From: Promicromonospora sukumoe
Lineage (GTDB): Bacteria; Actinomycetota; Actinomycetes; Actinomycetales; Cellulomonadaceae
Reading direction: 5' to 3'
Length of the DNA: 64,000 bases
Assembly: GCF_014137995.1 (NCBI RefSeq)
Contig: NZ_JACGWV010000002.1
Coordinates: 620,001-684,000 of the forward strand
Part shown: positions 27,860-36,507 of the stretch, piece by piece
Layout of the letters: the number at the start of each line of letters is the position of its first letter
Position numbering within the stretch: the first letter of the stretch is position 1
Position numbers and translations under genes: made by a program
The notes under the pieces: model-generated
Seen by the model: the letters and a program-made list of their open reading frames with translations, nothing else
The model's database searches: none
What the model was told of the DNA's origin: nothing

Positions 27860-28201
27860 TCAGACGGCGCGACGCTTGAGCTTGCGGCGCTCCCGCTCCG
27901 AGAGTCCACCCCAGATGCCGAACCGTTCGTCGTTCTCAAGCGCGTAGTCCAGGCACTCGGCGCGGACCTCGCAGCCCGAGCAGACCTTCTTGGCCTCGCG
28001 TGTGGACCCGCCCTTCTCCGGGAAGAAGGCCTCCGGGTCGGTCTGCGCGCACAGGGCGCGCTCCTGCCACCCGAGCAGGGAGTCGTCCGGCTCGTTCAGC
28101 ACATACAGCTCGCCGAAGAGCGGGAGGACCGGTGCGACCGGCGCCACCTCGCTCTCGGCGTCAGTCGGGAACTCCACGTCCGATTCCAGCATGTTCCACA
28201 T
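27860..28201 (-). CDS. whiB2: WhiB-family transcription factor WhiB2/WhmD
   Basis: 113-aa iron-sulfur regulator. Four cluster cysteines (Cys51, Cys74, Cys77, Cys83), the GIWGG turn at 95-99 and a basic KLKRR tail for DNA contact. The acidic N-terminal extension and place next to the GT2-DUF5719 genes match WhiB2 (WhmD in mycobacteria, WhiB in Streptomyces), which controls septation and division with a partner WhiA. I chose ATG 28201 because GGAGGGG lies six nt upstream; the ATG five codons earlier sits on that same site. A candidate promoter lies about 140 nt upstream. Confidence 0.93.
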   Translation of the reverse strand: MWNMLESDVEFPTDAESEVAPVAPVLPLFGELYVLNEPDDSLLGWQERALCAQTDPEAFFPEKGGSTREAKKVCSGCEVRAECLDYALENDERFGIWGGLSERERRKLKRRAV

Positions 28202-28341
28202 GACGTGCCCCTCCATGCCGTGTCCGTGCCCCGAGGCCTGACCGGTAGATCGTGCTGATCGACCGGCCCATCAAGCCTGACCGGCAAGACCTGCAGTTTC
28301 AGGCCCCGTTGCGTATTCGCTACGAAAACTGCATACATGGA

Positions 28342-28370
28342 ATTACACGCGTGTCGCCTGGAGTCGTCAA
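28342..28370 (-). promoter_or_regulatory. candidate sigma-70-type promoter for whiB2
   Basis: On the minus strand TTGACG (28365-28370), 17-nt spacer, TGTAAT (28342-28347): one mismatch to each consensus hexamer. It would give a 5' leader of about 130 nt before ATG 28201. Confidence 0.45.
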
Positions 28371-28597
28371 GCGGAAATGTGCTATCGCCCACGGGTTCCA
28401 CGGGTAATTCACGAGTCCTTCCGCAGGTCGTGGCGCACGTCTCACTCCCAGGTCGCTTTTCCTGGTCACGAAACCACCGGCGCGGCGACACGCCGGAGCG
28501 CACTTCCGCCGACCTACGGCACAAAGGCCCGCGAAGAGCAGACCCAAGCACCAGAGAACGTCCGGGCGGCCCATTCGGTTCCTCCGCCCGCCACCCC

Positions 28598-28645
28598 ACG
28601 TGTCAGACGTACAGGTCCCCCGGGTGACCTGTACGTCTGACACGT
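28598..28645. repeat. palindromic intergenic element, copy 2
   Basis: 20-bp arms (28598-28617, 28626-28645), 8-nt loop, outer sequence ACGTGTCAGAC, variable triplet GTA. Unlike the other three copies it lies between divergent genes, 37 nt upstream of the -10 at 28682. Confidence 0.85.
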
Positions 28646-28681
28646 ACGGGGTACGCACCGCGTACGCGCGGACTTCCCACC

Positions 28682-28687
28682 TAGGCT
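28682..28687 (+). promoter_or_regulatory. -10 hexamer, leaderless TIGR03089 promoter
   Basis: TAGGCT, 7 nt before ATG at 28695. Confidence 0.6.
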
Positions 28688-28694
28688 GGGCCGC

Positions 28695-29429
28695 ATGCAG
28701 ATCGCGCTCCCCGGCTCGGGCCCCGTGCCCGACGTCGCGACCCTCCTCGCCCGTCTCGCCGCCGACGGCGGCCGCCCGCGCCTGACCTGGTACGGCGACG
28801 ACGGCGAGCGGGTCGAGCTCTCCGGCGCCGTCCTGGCCAACTGGGCCAGCAAGACGGTCAACCTGCTCGTCGAGGAGTTCGACGCGGCCCCGGGCACCAC
28901 CGTCGTCGTCGACCTGCCCGTGCACTGGCGCACCGCCGTGTGGGCGCTGGCCGCCTGGCGGACGGGCGCGACGGTCGCCCTGCCCGACGCCGCCGTGGCC
29001 GGACCGGACGTCGTCGTCACGGACACCCCGGAGCGGTGGGCCGACGGCGGGGCGGACCTCGTCGTCGTCTCGCTGCCCGCGCTGGCCCGGCGGTACGACG
29101 GCGACCTGCCGGCGGGCGCCATCGACGCCGCGTCGGCCGTGATGACGTACGGCGACGTGATCGGCTGGGTGCCCGAGGTGGACCCGAACCAGGACGCGCT
29201 GGTGACCGCCGCGGGCGCCGTCGGGCACAAGGGACTGGTCCCGGAGCCCGGCGACGGTACGCGCGTGCTGGTCGACGGGCGTGGCCCCGTCGCCGACGTG
29301 CTGCGCGACCTGCTCGGCACCTGGGCCGGCGGCGGCTCGGTGGTCCTCACCTCCGCCGCGACGGCCGCGGCCCTGGAGGCCGACGACGCCCGCCTCGAGC
29401 GCCTGCGCGGCAGCGAACGCATCGTCTGA
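28695..29429 (+). CDS. TIGR03089 family protein
   Basis: 244-aa protein resembling a short, catalytically incomplete N-terminal part of an acyl-CoA/AMP-binding enzyme (TWYGDDGERVELSGAVLANW, then VVVDLPVHWRTAVWALAAWRTGA). The family is confined to actinobacteria and lies beside LCP genes (Rv3268 next to Rv3267). No function is established. ATG start with a leaderless promoter; the LCP gene follows after 93 nt. Confidence 0.88.
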   Translation: MQIALPGSGPVPDVATLLARLAADGGRPRLTWYGDDGERVELSGAVLANWASKTVNLLVEEFDAAPGTTVVVDLPVHWRTAVWALAAWRTGATVALPDAAVAGPDVVVTDTPERWADGGADLVVVSLPALARRYDGDLPAGAIDAASAVMTYGDVIGWVPEVDPNQDALVTAAGAVGHKGLVPEPGDGTRVLVDGRGPVADVLRDLLGTWAGGGSVVLTSAATAAALEADDARLERLRGSERIV

Positions 29430-29508
29430 GCCGCTCGGGCCAAGGCTTCTCCACGAACCCTCTACGGTCCGCCCCCGGGCGATGCGCCGCCGTGCAACAT
29501 GCAGTCTC

Positions 29509-29514
29509 TAGGAT
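29509..29514 (+). promoter_or_regulatory. -10 hexamer before first LCP gene
   Basis: TAGGAT, 8 nt before GTG at 29523. It overlaps the first codons of the longer frame (ATG 29499), which has no ribosome-binding site, and so favours the later GTG. Confidence 0.5.
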
Positions 29515-29522
29515 CGGTGACC

Positions 29523-30842
29523 GTGACATTTCCTGACTTCAGCGCCTCAGGTGCGACGAACCCCTCCCGGGGGCCGTCCCATGCCCGGACGCTGAGACAG
29601 CTGGGCGGCGGCGCCCGCGTGATCGCCATGACGCTGGTCGCGGTGCTCTCGCTGGCCGTCGCGGGCGGGGCCGCAGCCGTCACCCAGCTCACCGGGAACA
29701 TCGAGACGGCCGACATGGCGGCCCTCGGGACGAACCGGCCCAAGCAGGTGCTGCCGAAGGACCCGAACGCGGGCACGCCGCTGAACATCGTGGTCATGGG
29801 CAGCGACTCGCGCAGCGGCGACAACGACGCGCTGGCGGGCGGCGGCGAGATGGGCGCCCGCTCGGACACGACCGTCGTCATGCACATCTCGGGCGACCGG
29901 TCGCGGATCGAGATGATCTCGATCCCCCGCGACTCGACGGTCGACATCCCGAGCTGCACCACGACCGACGACACTACGACGGCCGAGCTGTACGGCACCA
30001 AGTTCAACGCCGCGTTCTCCCAGGGCGTGCAGGCCGGTGGTGAGGTCGCCGACGGCGCCCTGTGCGCCGTCAAGACCATCGAGGAGCTCACCGGCGTCTA
30101 CATGGACGGCTTCATCGTCGTGGACTTCGCCGGCTTCTCCGCGATGGTCGACGCCGTGGGCGGCGTCGAGGTGTGCGTCGAGGAGGAGATCTACTCCGCC
30201 GACGCGAACCACCTCTCGCTCGCGCCCGGCATCCACACCCTCAAGGGGCAGAAGGCCCTCGACTACGCCCGGGCCCGCAAGGGTGACGGGCTCGGCGACG
30301 GTTCCGACCTGGGCCGCATCGGCCGGCAGCAGGAGGTCATGGCCTCCCTCGCCCGCACGGTGATGAGCCAGGAGGTGCTGACCAACCCGTCCAAGACGCT
30401 CAAGTTCCTCAAGGCGGTCACCGGATCGCTCACCATGAACGAGGAGCTCGCCAGCATCGACGGACTCGCCGGGTTGGCCTACTCCCTGCGCAACGTGCGG
30501 CCTGACACGATCACGTTCATGACCGTCCCCAACGAGTACGACCCGAACAACGCGGCTAACGTCGTATGGACGGACGACGCCGTGACGCTGTGGGACGACG
30601 TCAAGAACGACAGGCCGCTCGGCGGCGACCCGGACGACCCGGCGGCGGACCCCTCGGCGTCCGCCTCGGCGGACGGGACGACGTCGGGCGAGAAGGACGC
30701 GGGGACCGAGGCCGGGACCGGCACGGGAGCCGACAAGGGCGGCAAGGGTTCCGAGAGCGAGCCCACGCCGACCTCGACCGAGATCAAGCAGGCTGGTGAA
30801 GAGGCCTTCACCGGCGCCGACACCACCAAGGTCTGCGGCTGA
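29523..30842 (+). CDS. LCP (LytR-CpsA-Psr) family glycan ligase
   Basis: About 439 aa. One TM helix (about residues 30-52) anchors an extracytoplasmic LCP domain (about 80-330) with the acidic/arginine pyrophosphate-binding residues: MGSDSRSGDND, ISIPRDSTVD, and the late RARKGD...RIGRQQEVM. LCP proteins move polyprenyl-linked glycans onto peptidoglycan. A Gly/Ala/Ser/Thr-rich tail (about 360-420) ends VCG. Corresponds in position to Rv3267. Four nt before the next LCP gene, so probably co-transcribed. An upstream ATG at 29499 is an alternative start. Confidence 0.9.
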   Translation: MTFPDFSASGATNPSRGPSHARTLRQLGGGARVIAMTLVAVLSLAVAGGAAAVTQLTGNIETADMAALGTNRPKQVLPKDPNAGTPLNIVVMGSDSRSGDNDALAGGGEMGARSDTTVVMHISGDRSRIEMISIPRDSTVDIPSCTTTDDTTTAELYGTKFNAAFSQGVQAGGEVADGALCAVKTIEELTGVYMDGFIVVDFAGFSAMVDAVGGVEVCVEEEIYSADANHLSLAPGIHTLKGQKALDYARARKGDGLGDGSDLGRIGRQQEVMASLARTVMSQEVLTNPSKTLKFLKAVTGSLTMNEELASIDGLAGLAYSLRNVRPDTITFMTVPNEYDPNNAANVVWTDDAVTLWDDVKNDRPLGGDPDDPAADPSASASADGTTSGEKDAGTEAGTGTGADKGGKGSESEPTPTSTEIKQAGEEAFTGADTTKVCG

Positions 30843-30846
30843 GCCC

Positions 30847-32433
30847 ATGTCAGATCCCAGAACGTCGAACCGTTCGGCCCCGCAGGCCGACGACGACGTC
30901 ACGCGTGTCCGGATACCGCCCAGCTTCACGCCCCAGGGCGCGAGCGGGCGCCCGGGCGCGGACGACGCCATCCCGGTCGGCGACACGGGCGAGCGCCCGC
31001 GCACCGTGCCGGACGCGTCGAGCAGCAAGCAGCAGGGCGGACCCGCGAATGCGGAGACGCCCGGCGTCGGGGTTCCCGGCGTCGGTGGCGCCCACCGCAT
31101 CGGACGGCCGGAAGGCTCCGACGAAGCGCGCTACGAACCACGTATCCGTAGACAGTCTTCTCGGGAGGTACCGGTGTCCGGCGATCGCAGGGGAAACACT
31201 CCCCCGCCTGTTCCACCACGTAGGTCGGGCATGCCCGCGCGCAGCGAGTCCGCCGGACAGGTGCCGCGCTCGATCCCGCCGCGCCAGGCGCCCCAGGGCG
31301 GCGGCCAGCCGCCGCAGGCCATCCCGCCGGGCCGTCCGGTCCGGGCGAGCGCCCAGCCCGTGCGCCCGACGCCGGTCCGCAGCGCCCCGCGCCCCGCGGC
31401 CGGCGGCAACGGACGCGGCGGCAGCTACCCCGCCGGTGCCCTCGCCTCGGGCGGGCGCGGCGGCCGGGGCGGCGGCAACATCCGCATCCGCAAGGGCCGC
31501 GTGGCCGGCGTCATCGCCGTGCTGGTGCTCCTGGCGATCCTCGCGTGGCCCATCGGGCTGCTGATCTGGGCCAACGGCAAGATCCAGCACGTCGAGGCGC
31601 TGTCCGACGCGAAGAACACGCCGGGCACCACCTACCTGCTCGCCGGCTCGGACGCCCGCGGCAGCGGCGGCATCAACGACTCCACGAGCGGTGCCCGGAC
31701 GGACACGATCATGCTGCTGCACAAGCCGCGGTCGGGCCCGGTGGCGCTCATCTCGATCCCGCGTGACACCTTCGCGCAGATGCCTGACGGCTCGGGTGGC
31801 AACAAGATCAACGCCGCCTACTCCTACGGCGGCGCGCCGATGCTGGTCCAGACCGTGGAGCAGCTCAGCGGTCTGACCGTCGACCACTACGTCGAGGTGG
31901 GCTTCGGCGGCGTCGAGGGTGTCGTGGACGCCGTCGGCGGCGTGCGGCTGTGCTACCCCGAAAACGTGCACGACGTGAAGTCGAAGCTCAAGTGGAAGAA
32001 GGGCTGCCACGTCGCGGACGGCAAGACCGCACTCGCCTTCTCCCGCATGCGCTACGCCGACCCGACGGGCGACATCGGCCGCGCGCAGCGTCAGCAGCAG
32101 GTCATCGGGCAGATCGGCCAGAAGGTCGCCGACCCCGCCGTCCTGCTCAACCCGGTCAGCCAGGTCGGCCTCGCCGACGCCGGGCTCTCGGCCCTGGTGA
32201 CCGACACCGACACCGGCATCATCGACATCGCCCAGCTCGGGCTGGCGTTCCGGTCCGCGAACGGCAAGGACGGCGTGACCGGCACCCCGCCGATCGCGTC
32301 GATCAACTACCGGACGCCGTCGGGCGCCTCGGCGGTGCTGCTGGACGAGAACCAGACCGGCGAGTTCTGGACCAAGATCCGCGACGGCGAGTACCCGGCC
32401 GGCGAGAAGATCGGCGGCATGCCGGGCTCCTGA
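30847..32433 (+). CDS. LCP family glycan ligase with long cytoplasmic N-terminus
   Basis: 528 aa as read from ATG 30847. Residues 1-215 are disordered and rich in Pro, Arg, Gly and Ser (PPRRSG, RPVRASAQPVRPTPVRS); one TM helix at about 222-243; LCP domain about 260-500 with AGSDARGSGGIND, ISIPRDTFAQ and SRMRYADPTGDIGRAQRQQQV. Same ligase role as the preceding gene. An internal GTG at 31174 has an excellent GGGAGG site and a locally AT-richer upstream stretch, so a shorter protein of 419 aa may be made instead or as well. Converges on purE across a palindrome. Confidence 0.88.
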   Translation: MSDPRTSNRSAPQADDDVTRVRIPPSFTPQGASGRPGADDAIPVGDTGERPRTVPDASSSKQQGGPANAETPGVGVPGVGGAHRIGRPEGSDEARYEPRIRRQSSREVPVSGDRRGNTPPPVPPRRSGMPARSESAGQVPRSIPPRQAPQGGGQPPQAIPPGRPVRASAQPVRPTPVRSAPRPAAGGNGRGGSYPAGALASGGRGGRGGGNIRIRKGRVAGVIAVLVLLAILAWPIGLLIWANGKIQHVEALSDAKNTPGTTYLLAGSDARGSGGINDSTSGARTDTIMLLHKPRSGPVALISIPRDTFAQMPDGSGGNKINAAYSYGGAPMLVQTVEQLSGLTVDHYVEVGFGGVEGVVDAVGGVRLCYPENVHDVKSKLKWKKGCHVADGKTALAFSRMRYADPTGDIGRAQRQQQVIGQIGQKVADPAVLLNPVSQVGLADAGLSALVTDTDTGIIDIAQLGLAFRSANGKDGVTGTPPIASINYRTPSGASAVLLDENQTGEFWTKIRDGEYPAGEKIGGMPGS

Positions 32434-32453
32434 CCCGCCCGCTTCCCGCTACG

Positions 32454-32495
32454 TGTCAGACGCCCAGGTCCCTCGAGGGACCTGGGCGTCTGACA
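32454..32495. repeat. palindromic intergenic element, copy 3 (likely terminator)
   Basis: 42-bp perfect palindrome (arms 32454-32474, 32475-32495) starting TGTCAGAC, variable triplet GCC. Between convergent LCP and purE genes. Confidence 0.85.
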
Positions 32496-32509
32496 TGTCA
32501 GGAGGCGGG

Positions 32510-33019
32510 TCAGAGCTGGGCGCGGAGCTTCTCGCCCTTGGCGTGCGCGATCTCGCTCAGCTCGGCCGCGAACGCCTCCAGGCGCTCCCGCAGCGCAGCG
32601 GCGTCCGCGCCCTCGCCCGAGGCGAGGATGCGCGCCGCGAGCAGGCCCGCGTTCCGCGCCCCGCCGATCGACACCGTGGCGACCGGGATGCCCGCCGGCA
32701 TCTGCACGATGGACAGCAGCGAGTCCATGCCGTCCAGGTACTTCAGGGGCACCGGCACGCCGATCACGGGGAGCGGCGTCACCGACGCCAGCATGCCGGG
32801 CAGGTGTGCGGCACCGCCCGCGCCCGCGATGATCGCGCGCAGGCCACGGCCCGCGGCCTGCCGCCCGTAGTCGATCATCTCGGTGGGCATACGGTGGGCG
32901 GAGACGACGTCGACCTCGACGGGCACGCCGAACTCGCCCAGGACCTCGGCCGCCGCCTGCATGACGGGCCAGTCGGAGTCCGACCCCATCACGATGCCGA
33001 CCTGCGGGTTGGTGCTCAT
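32510..33019 (-). CDS. purE: N5-carboxyaminoimidazole ribonucleotide mutase
   Basis: 169-aa class I PurE, converting N5-CAIR to CAIR in purine synthesis. [20 protein letters not shown] with the catalytic His, [11 protein letters not shown] and the GIPVATV segment are all present; length is standard. ATG at 33019 overlaps the purK stop by four bases. In M. tuberculosis purE/purK (Rv3275c/76c) lie close to the same LCP gene. Confidence 0.97.
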   Translation of the reverse strand: MSTNPQVGIVMGSDSDWPVMQAAAEVLGEFGVPVEVDVVSAHRMPTEMIDYGRQAAGRGLRAIIAGAGGAAHLPGMLASVTPLPVIGVPVPLKYLDGMDSLLSIVQMPAGIPVATVSIGGARNAGLLAARILASGEGADAAALRERLEAFAAELSEIAHAKGEKLRAQL

Positions 33020-34299
33020 GCGTTCGCCTCTTCCTCGGTGGTGGTCGGGTCCTGAGCCTGTCGAAGGGCGACAGGCTCGACCCGCGCGAGAGCCTCGCCG
33101 CGCAGCAGCGCCGCCGCCGCGACGGCCCGCCGCCGCACCTCGCCCAGGTCGTCGCCGCTCACGTTCACGTGACCCAGCTTGCGGCCCGGGCGGATGCCCT
33201 TGCCGTACAGGTTGACGCGCGCCTCGGGGAACGCGGCCAGCACGTCGGGCAGCGCGTCGGTGAGCTCGTCCAGCGTGGAGCCCAGCACGTTCGCCATGAC
33301 GGTCCAGGCGGCCGTCGGCTCGGCGGCGCCCAGCGGCAGGTCCAGGACGGCGCGCAGGTGCTGCTCGAACTGGCTGGTCACGGCGCCGTCGATGGTCCAG
33401 TGGCCGCTGTTGTGGGGGCGCATCGCGAGCTCGTTGACGAGCACCGTCGGTGTGCCGTCCGGGCCGGGCACCTCGAACAGCTCGACGGCCAGCACGCCGG
33501 TCACGTCCAGCCCCTCGGCCACGGTCGCCGCGATCTCGCGCGCCTGGGCGTCCAGGTCGGCGGACAGGCCCGGTGCCGGGGCGATCACCTCGGAGCAGAC
33601 GCCGTCGCGCTGGATCGACTCCACGACGGGCCACGGGCGCACCTCGCCCGACGGCCGCCGGGCCACCAGCGCCGCCAGCTCGCGCGTGAACGGCACCTTC
33701 TCCTCGACCAGGAGCTGCGGGCCGCCGTCGGCCACGGCCGCGAACCAGTCGGCGACGTCGTCGGGGGACGTGACCACGCGCACGCCCTTGCCGTCGTAAC
33801 CACCCCGGGAGGTCTTGACGACGGCGCTGCCGCCCACCTCGTCGAGGAAGGCCGCCAGGGCGGCCCGCCCCTCCTCGGGGGACGACGCGGGAAGCGGCGC
33901 CCAGCGGGGGCACGGCACGCCGAGCTCCGTGAGCCGCTGCCGCATCACGATCTTGTCCTGCGCCTGCACCAGGGCGTGCGGACCCGGCCGCACGGGCGTG
34001 CCGTGCTCGATCAGGTCCGTGAGCAGCGCGTTGGGCACGTGCTCGTGCTCGAACGTCAGCACCGACGCGGCGCGGTCGCCGTCGGGCGCGATGAGCGAGC
34101 GGATCGCGGCCTCGTCGGACGCGACGCCCACCGGGGCGTCGGTGACGACCTGGGCCGCGGACGACGCCGGGTCCTCCACCAGGACGCGGAGCCGGATACC
34201 CAGCTCTCCGGCCGCCGGGGCCATCATGCGGGCGAGCTGCCCACCTCCGACGACGGCGACGACGGGCGGTCCGGGCTGACGGGAATCTGTTGCGCTCAC
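33016..34299 (-). CDS. purK: N5-carboxyaminoimidazole ribonucleotide synthase
   Basis: 427-aa ATP-grasp enzyme that carboxylates AIR using ATP and bicarbonate. [21 protein letters not shown] in the ATP-grasp domain, and [18 protein letters not shown] are diagnostic. The last about 25 residues are encoded partly by a dispersed palindromic repeat (33047-33083) and look unconserved. GTG start at 34299 after TAGGCT, eight nt upstream; that hexamer contains the stop codon of the upstream kinase gene. Coupled to purE. Confidence 0.95.
   Translation of the reverse strand: MSATDSRQPGPPVVAVVGGGQLARMMAPAAGELGIRLRVLVEDPASSAAQVVTDAPVGVASDEAAIRSLIAPDGDRAASVLTFEHEHVPNALLTDLIEHGTPVRPGPHALVQAQDKIVMRQRLTELGVPCPRWAPLPASSPEEGRAALAAFLDEVGGSAVVKTSRGGYDGKGVRVVTSPDDVADWFAAVADGGPQLLVEEKVPFTRELAALVARRPSGEVRPWPVVESIQRDGVCSEVIAPAPGLSADLDAQAREIAATVAEGLDVTGVLAVELFEVPGPDGTPTVLVNELAMRPHNSGHWTIDGAVTSQFEQHLRAVLDLPLGAAEPTAAWTVMANVLGSTLDELTDALPDVLAAFPEARVNLYGKGIRPGRKLGHVNVSGDDLGEVRRRAVAAAALLRGEALARVEPVALRQAQDPTTTEEEANA
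33047..33083. repeat. dispersed GAGCCTGTCG palindrome inside purK
   Basis: 10-bp perfect arms (33054-33063, 33069-33078) around a 5-nt loop within a slightly longer near-palindrome. It encodes the unusual [11 protein letters not shown] run at the PurK C-terminus. Confidence 0.75.
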
Positions 34300-34307
34300 G
34301 TCGGTGA

Positions 34308-34313
34308 AGCCTA
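34308..34313 (-). promoter_or_regulatory. -10 hexamer for purK overlapping upstream stop codon
   Basis: TAGGCT on the minus strand; its TAG is the stop of the histidine-kinase gene. Gap to GTG at 34299 is 8 nt. Confidence 0.5.
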
Positions 34314-35666
34314 CCGGCGGCCGCGGACCTTCTTCTGCCCGAGGGTGGAGATCTTCGACCCGACCGGGAGCACCTGGTGCGGGTCGAGGGTCTTCGGCAC
34401 GCCCGAGAGGAACACCGAGAACACCGGCGGGGTGCGCTGCGTGAGCTGCAGGTTGCCGCCGTCGGCCGCGACGAGGTCGCGCGCCAGGGCGAGGCCCAGG
34501 CCCGTCCCCGCGCCGGACGTGACGCCGCGCTCGAAGATCTTGCCCTGCATGTCCTCGGGCACACCCTCGCCCTCGTCCGTGACCTCGACGGCCATGGCAC
34601 CGCGTTGGCCCTCGCGGATGCGCAGCGTCGTGGTGCCGCCGCCGTGCTTGAGCGAGTTCTCCAGCAGCGTGGACAGCACCTGGGCGAGCGCACCCGGCGT
34701 CGCCAGCACGCGGGCGCCGCCCGAGTCCTCGACGTTCAGGTGCCGGCCGGCCCGCTCGAACGACTCCCGCCATTCCTCCTCCTGCTGGAGGAAGACGACG
34801 GCGACGTCCACGGACTCCGTGGTGCCGCCCTGCGCGCGCCGGGAGCGGGCGAGCAGGTCGTCGACCACGCCGACCAGGCGTTCCACCTGTTCGAGCGAGA
34901 TCCGGGCCTCCTCCTGCACCTCGGGCTCGCTGGAGGTGAGCGTGATCTCCTCCAGGCGCATCGTCAGCGCGGTGAGCGGCGTGCGGAGCTGGTGCGAGGC
35001 GTCGGACGTGAACTGCCGTTCCACCGCGAGCCGCGCCGCGAGCCGGTCCGAGCTGCGGGCCAGCTCGGCCGCCACGAGGTCGATCTCCTCCACCCCGGAG
35101 GGATCGAGCCGTGGACGCACCTGTCCCGCGCCGAGCTGTTCGGCCGAGGCAGCGAGGTACACGAAGGGCTGTGCCAGCCGGTTCGCCTGCCAGGCCGCCG
35201 TCACGGCGCCCGCGGCGAACGCGCCGACGCTGCCGAACACGACGAGCACCACGACGTTGATCGCCTTGATGTACGCCGGCCAGGCCGAGACGGAGACCAC
35301 CACGCCCATGACGGGCTGCTCCTCGGACGTCAGCCCGCGGTCGATGGTGGCGCCGGCCACGGGCTCGCCCGAGACGAGCTGCTCGCCGTTCGGCTGGTTG
35401 ACCGTCACGAAGGCGACGATGTCGTTGCCCTGCGGCTGGACGGCGCGGTCGACGACCGACTGGTCGACGAAGCCGGCCTCGGCGGCCGAGCGGTTGCGCT
35501 CGTAGGAGTTGACGGAAGAAGCCAGGAGGTCCTGCGCCCGGGTCTCGACCCGCTGGACCTCCTGGCCGTAGATGTACCGGGCCCCGAAGATCGCGAGCGG
35601 GATGCCCAGGAGCAGGACCGCGACCGCAACCGCGGCGATCGTCGCCTGCAGTACGCGGGCGCGCAT
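34311..35666 (-). CDS. OmpR-partner sensor histidine kinase
   Basis: 451-aa membrane kinase. TM1 at about residues 8-30, a periplasmic sensor of about 100 residues, TM2 about 133-155, HAMP-like linker, HisKA with His225 in [10 protein letters not shown], HATPase_c with [20 protein letters not shown] and GTGLGLAL. Pairs with the response regulator four nt upstream. The same kinase-regulator-purK order occurs in other Micrococcales. Signal unknown. Confidence 0.9.
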   Translation of the reverse strand: MRARVLQATIAAVAVAVLLLGIPLAIFGARYIYGQEVQRVETRAQDLLASSVNSYERNRSAAEAGFVDQSVVDRAVQPQGNDIVAFVTVNQPNGEQLVSGEPVAGATIDRGLTSEEQPVMGVVVSVSAWPAYIKAINVVVLVVFGSVGAFAAGAVTAAWQANRLAQPFVYLAASAEQLGAGQVRPRLDPSGVEEIDLVAAELARSSDRLAARLAVERQFTSDASHQLRTPLTALTMRLEEITLTSSEPEVQEEARISLEQVERLVGVVDDLLARSRRAQGGTTESVDVAVVFLQQEEEWRESFERAGRHLNVEDSGGARVLATPGALAQVLSTLLENSLKHGGGTTTLRIREGQRGAMAVEVTDEGEGVPEDMQGKIFERGVTSGAGTGLGLALARDLVAADGGNLQLTQRTPPVFSVFLSGVPKTLDPHQVLPVGSKISTLGQKKVRGRR

Positions 35667-35670
35667 CTGG

Positions 35671-36354
<684 letters not shown>

Positions 36355-36360
36355 TTCGCC

Positions 36361-36366
36361 ATCGTA
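36361..36366 (-). promoter_or_regulatory. -10 hexamer, leaderless response-regulator promoter
   Basis: TACGAT on the minus strand, 6 nt before ATG at 36354. Confidence 0.62.
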
Positions 36367-36494
36367 GGGCATAACCGACGCTCTGGCGCTACCCGGTCAC
36401 GCCTCTTGACAGGCGTCGTACCGAATCCTTTCGGCTGATACCGCCATGGCGCAAGTGCTACCACGGTATGACGCGCCGGCGCAACGGTTCCACC

Positions 36495-36500
36495 TACTCT
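36495..36500 (+). promoter_or_regulatory. -10 hexamer, leaderless kinase promoter
   Basis: TACTCT, 7 nt before ATG at 36508. Confidence 0.58.
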
Positions 36501-36507
36501 GACCTGC

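Larger units (their letters stand above)
28202..28694. other. long intergenic region between whiB2 and TIGR03089
   Basis: 493 nt without a credible gene. It holds a whiB2 ribosome-binding site, a promoter-like pair at 28342-28370, an AT-richer stretch (about 28310-28420), a palindromic element at 28598-28645 and the leaderless promoter of the next gene. Base composition differs from the flanking genes, as expected for a regulatory region. Confidence 0.7.

Noticed and set aside
27785..27868. 12-bp inverted repeat around the whiB2 stop
   Set aside because: Loop of about 60 nt and overlap with coding sequence make a functional terminator uncertain; not listed as a feature.
36406..36411. Perfect TTGACA hexamer between the two divergent two-component systems
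   Set aside because: No -10 hexamer at 16-18 nt; both flanking genes have close leaderless -10 elements instead.
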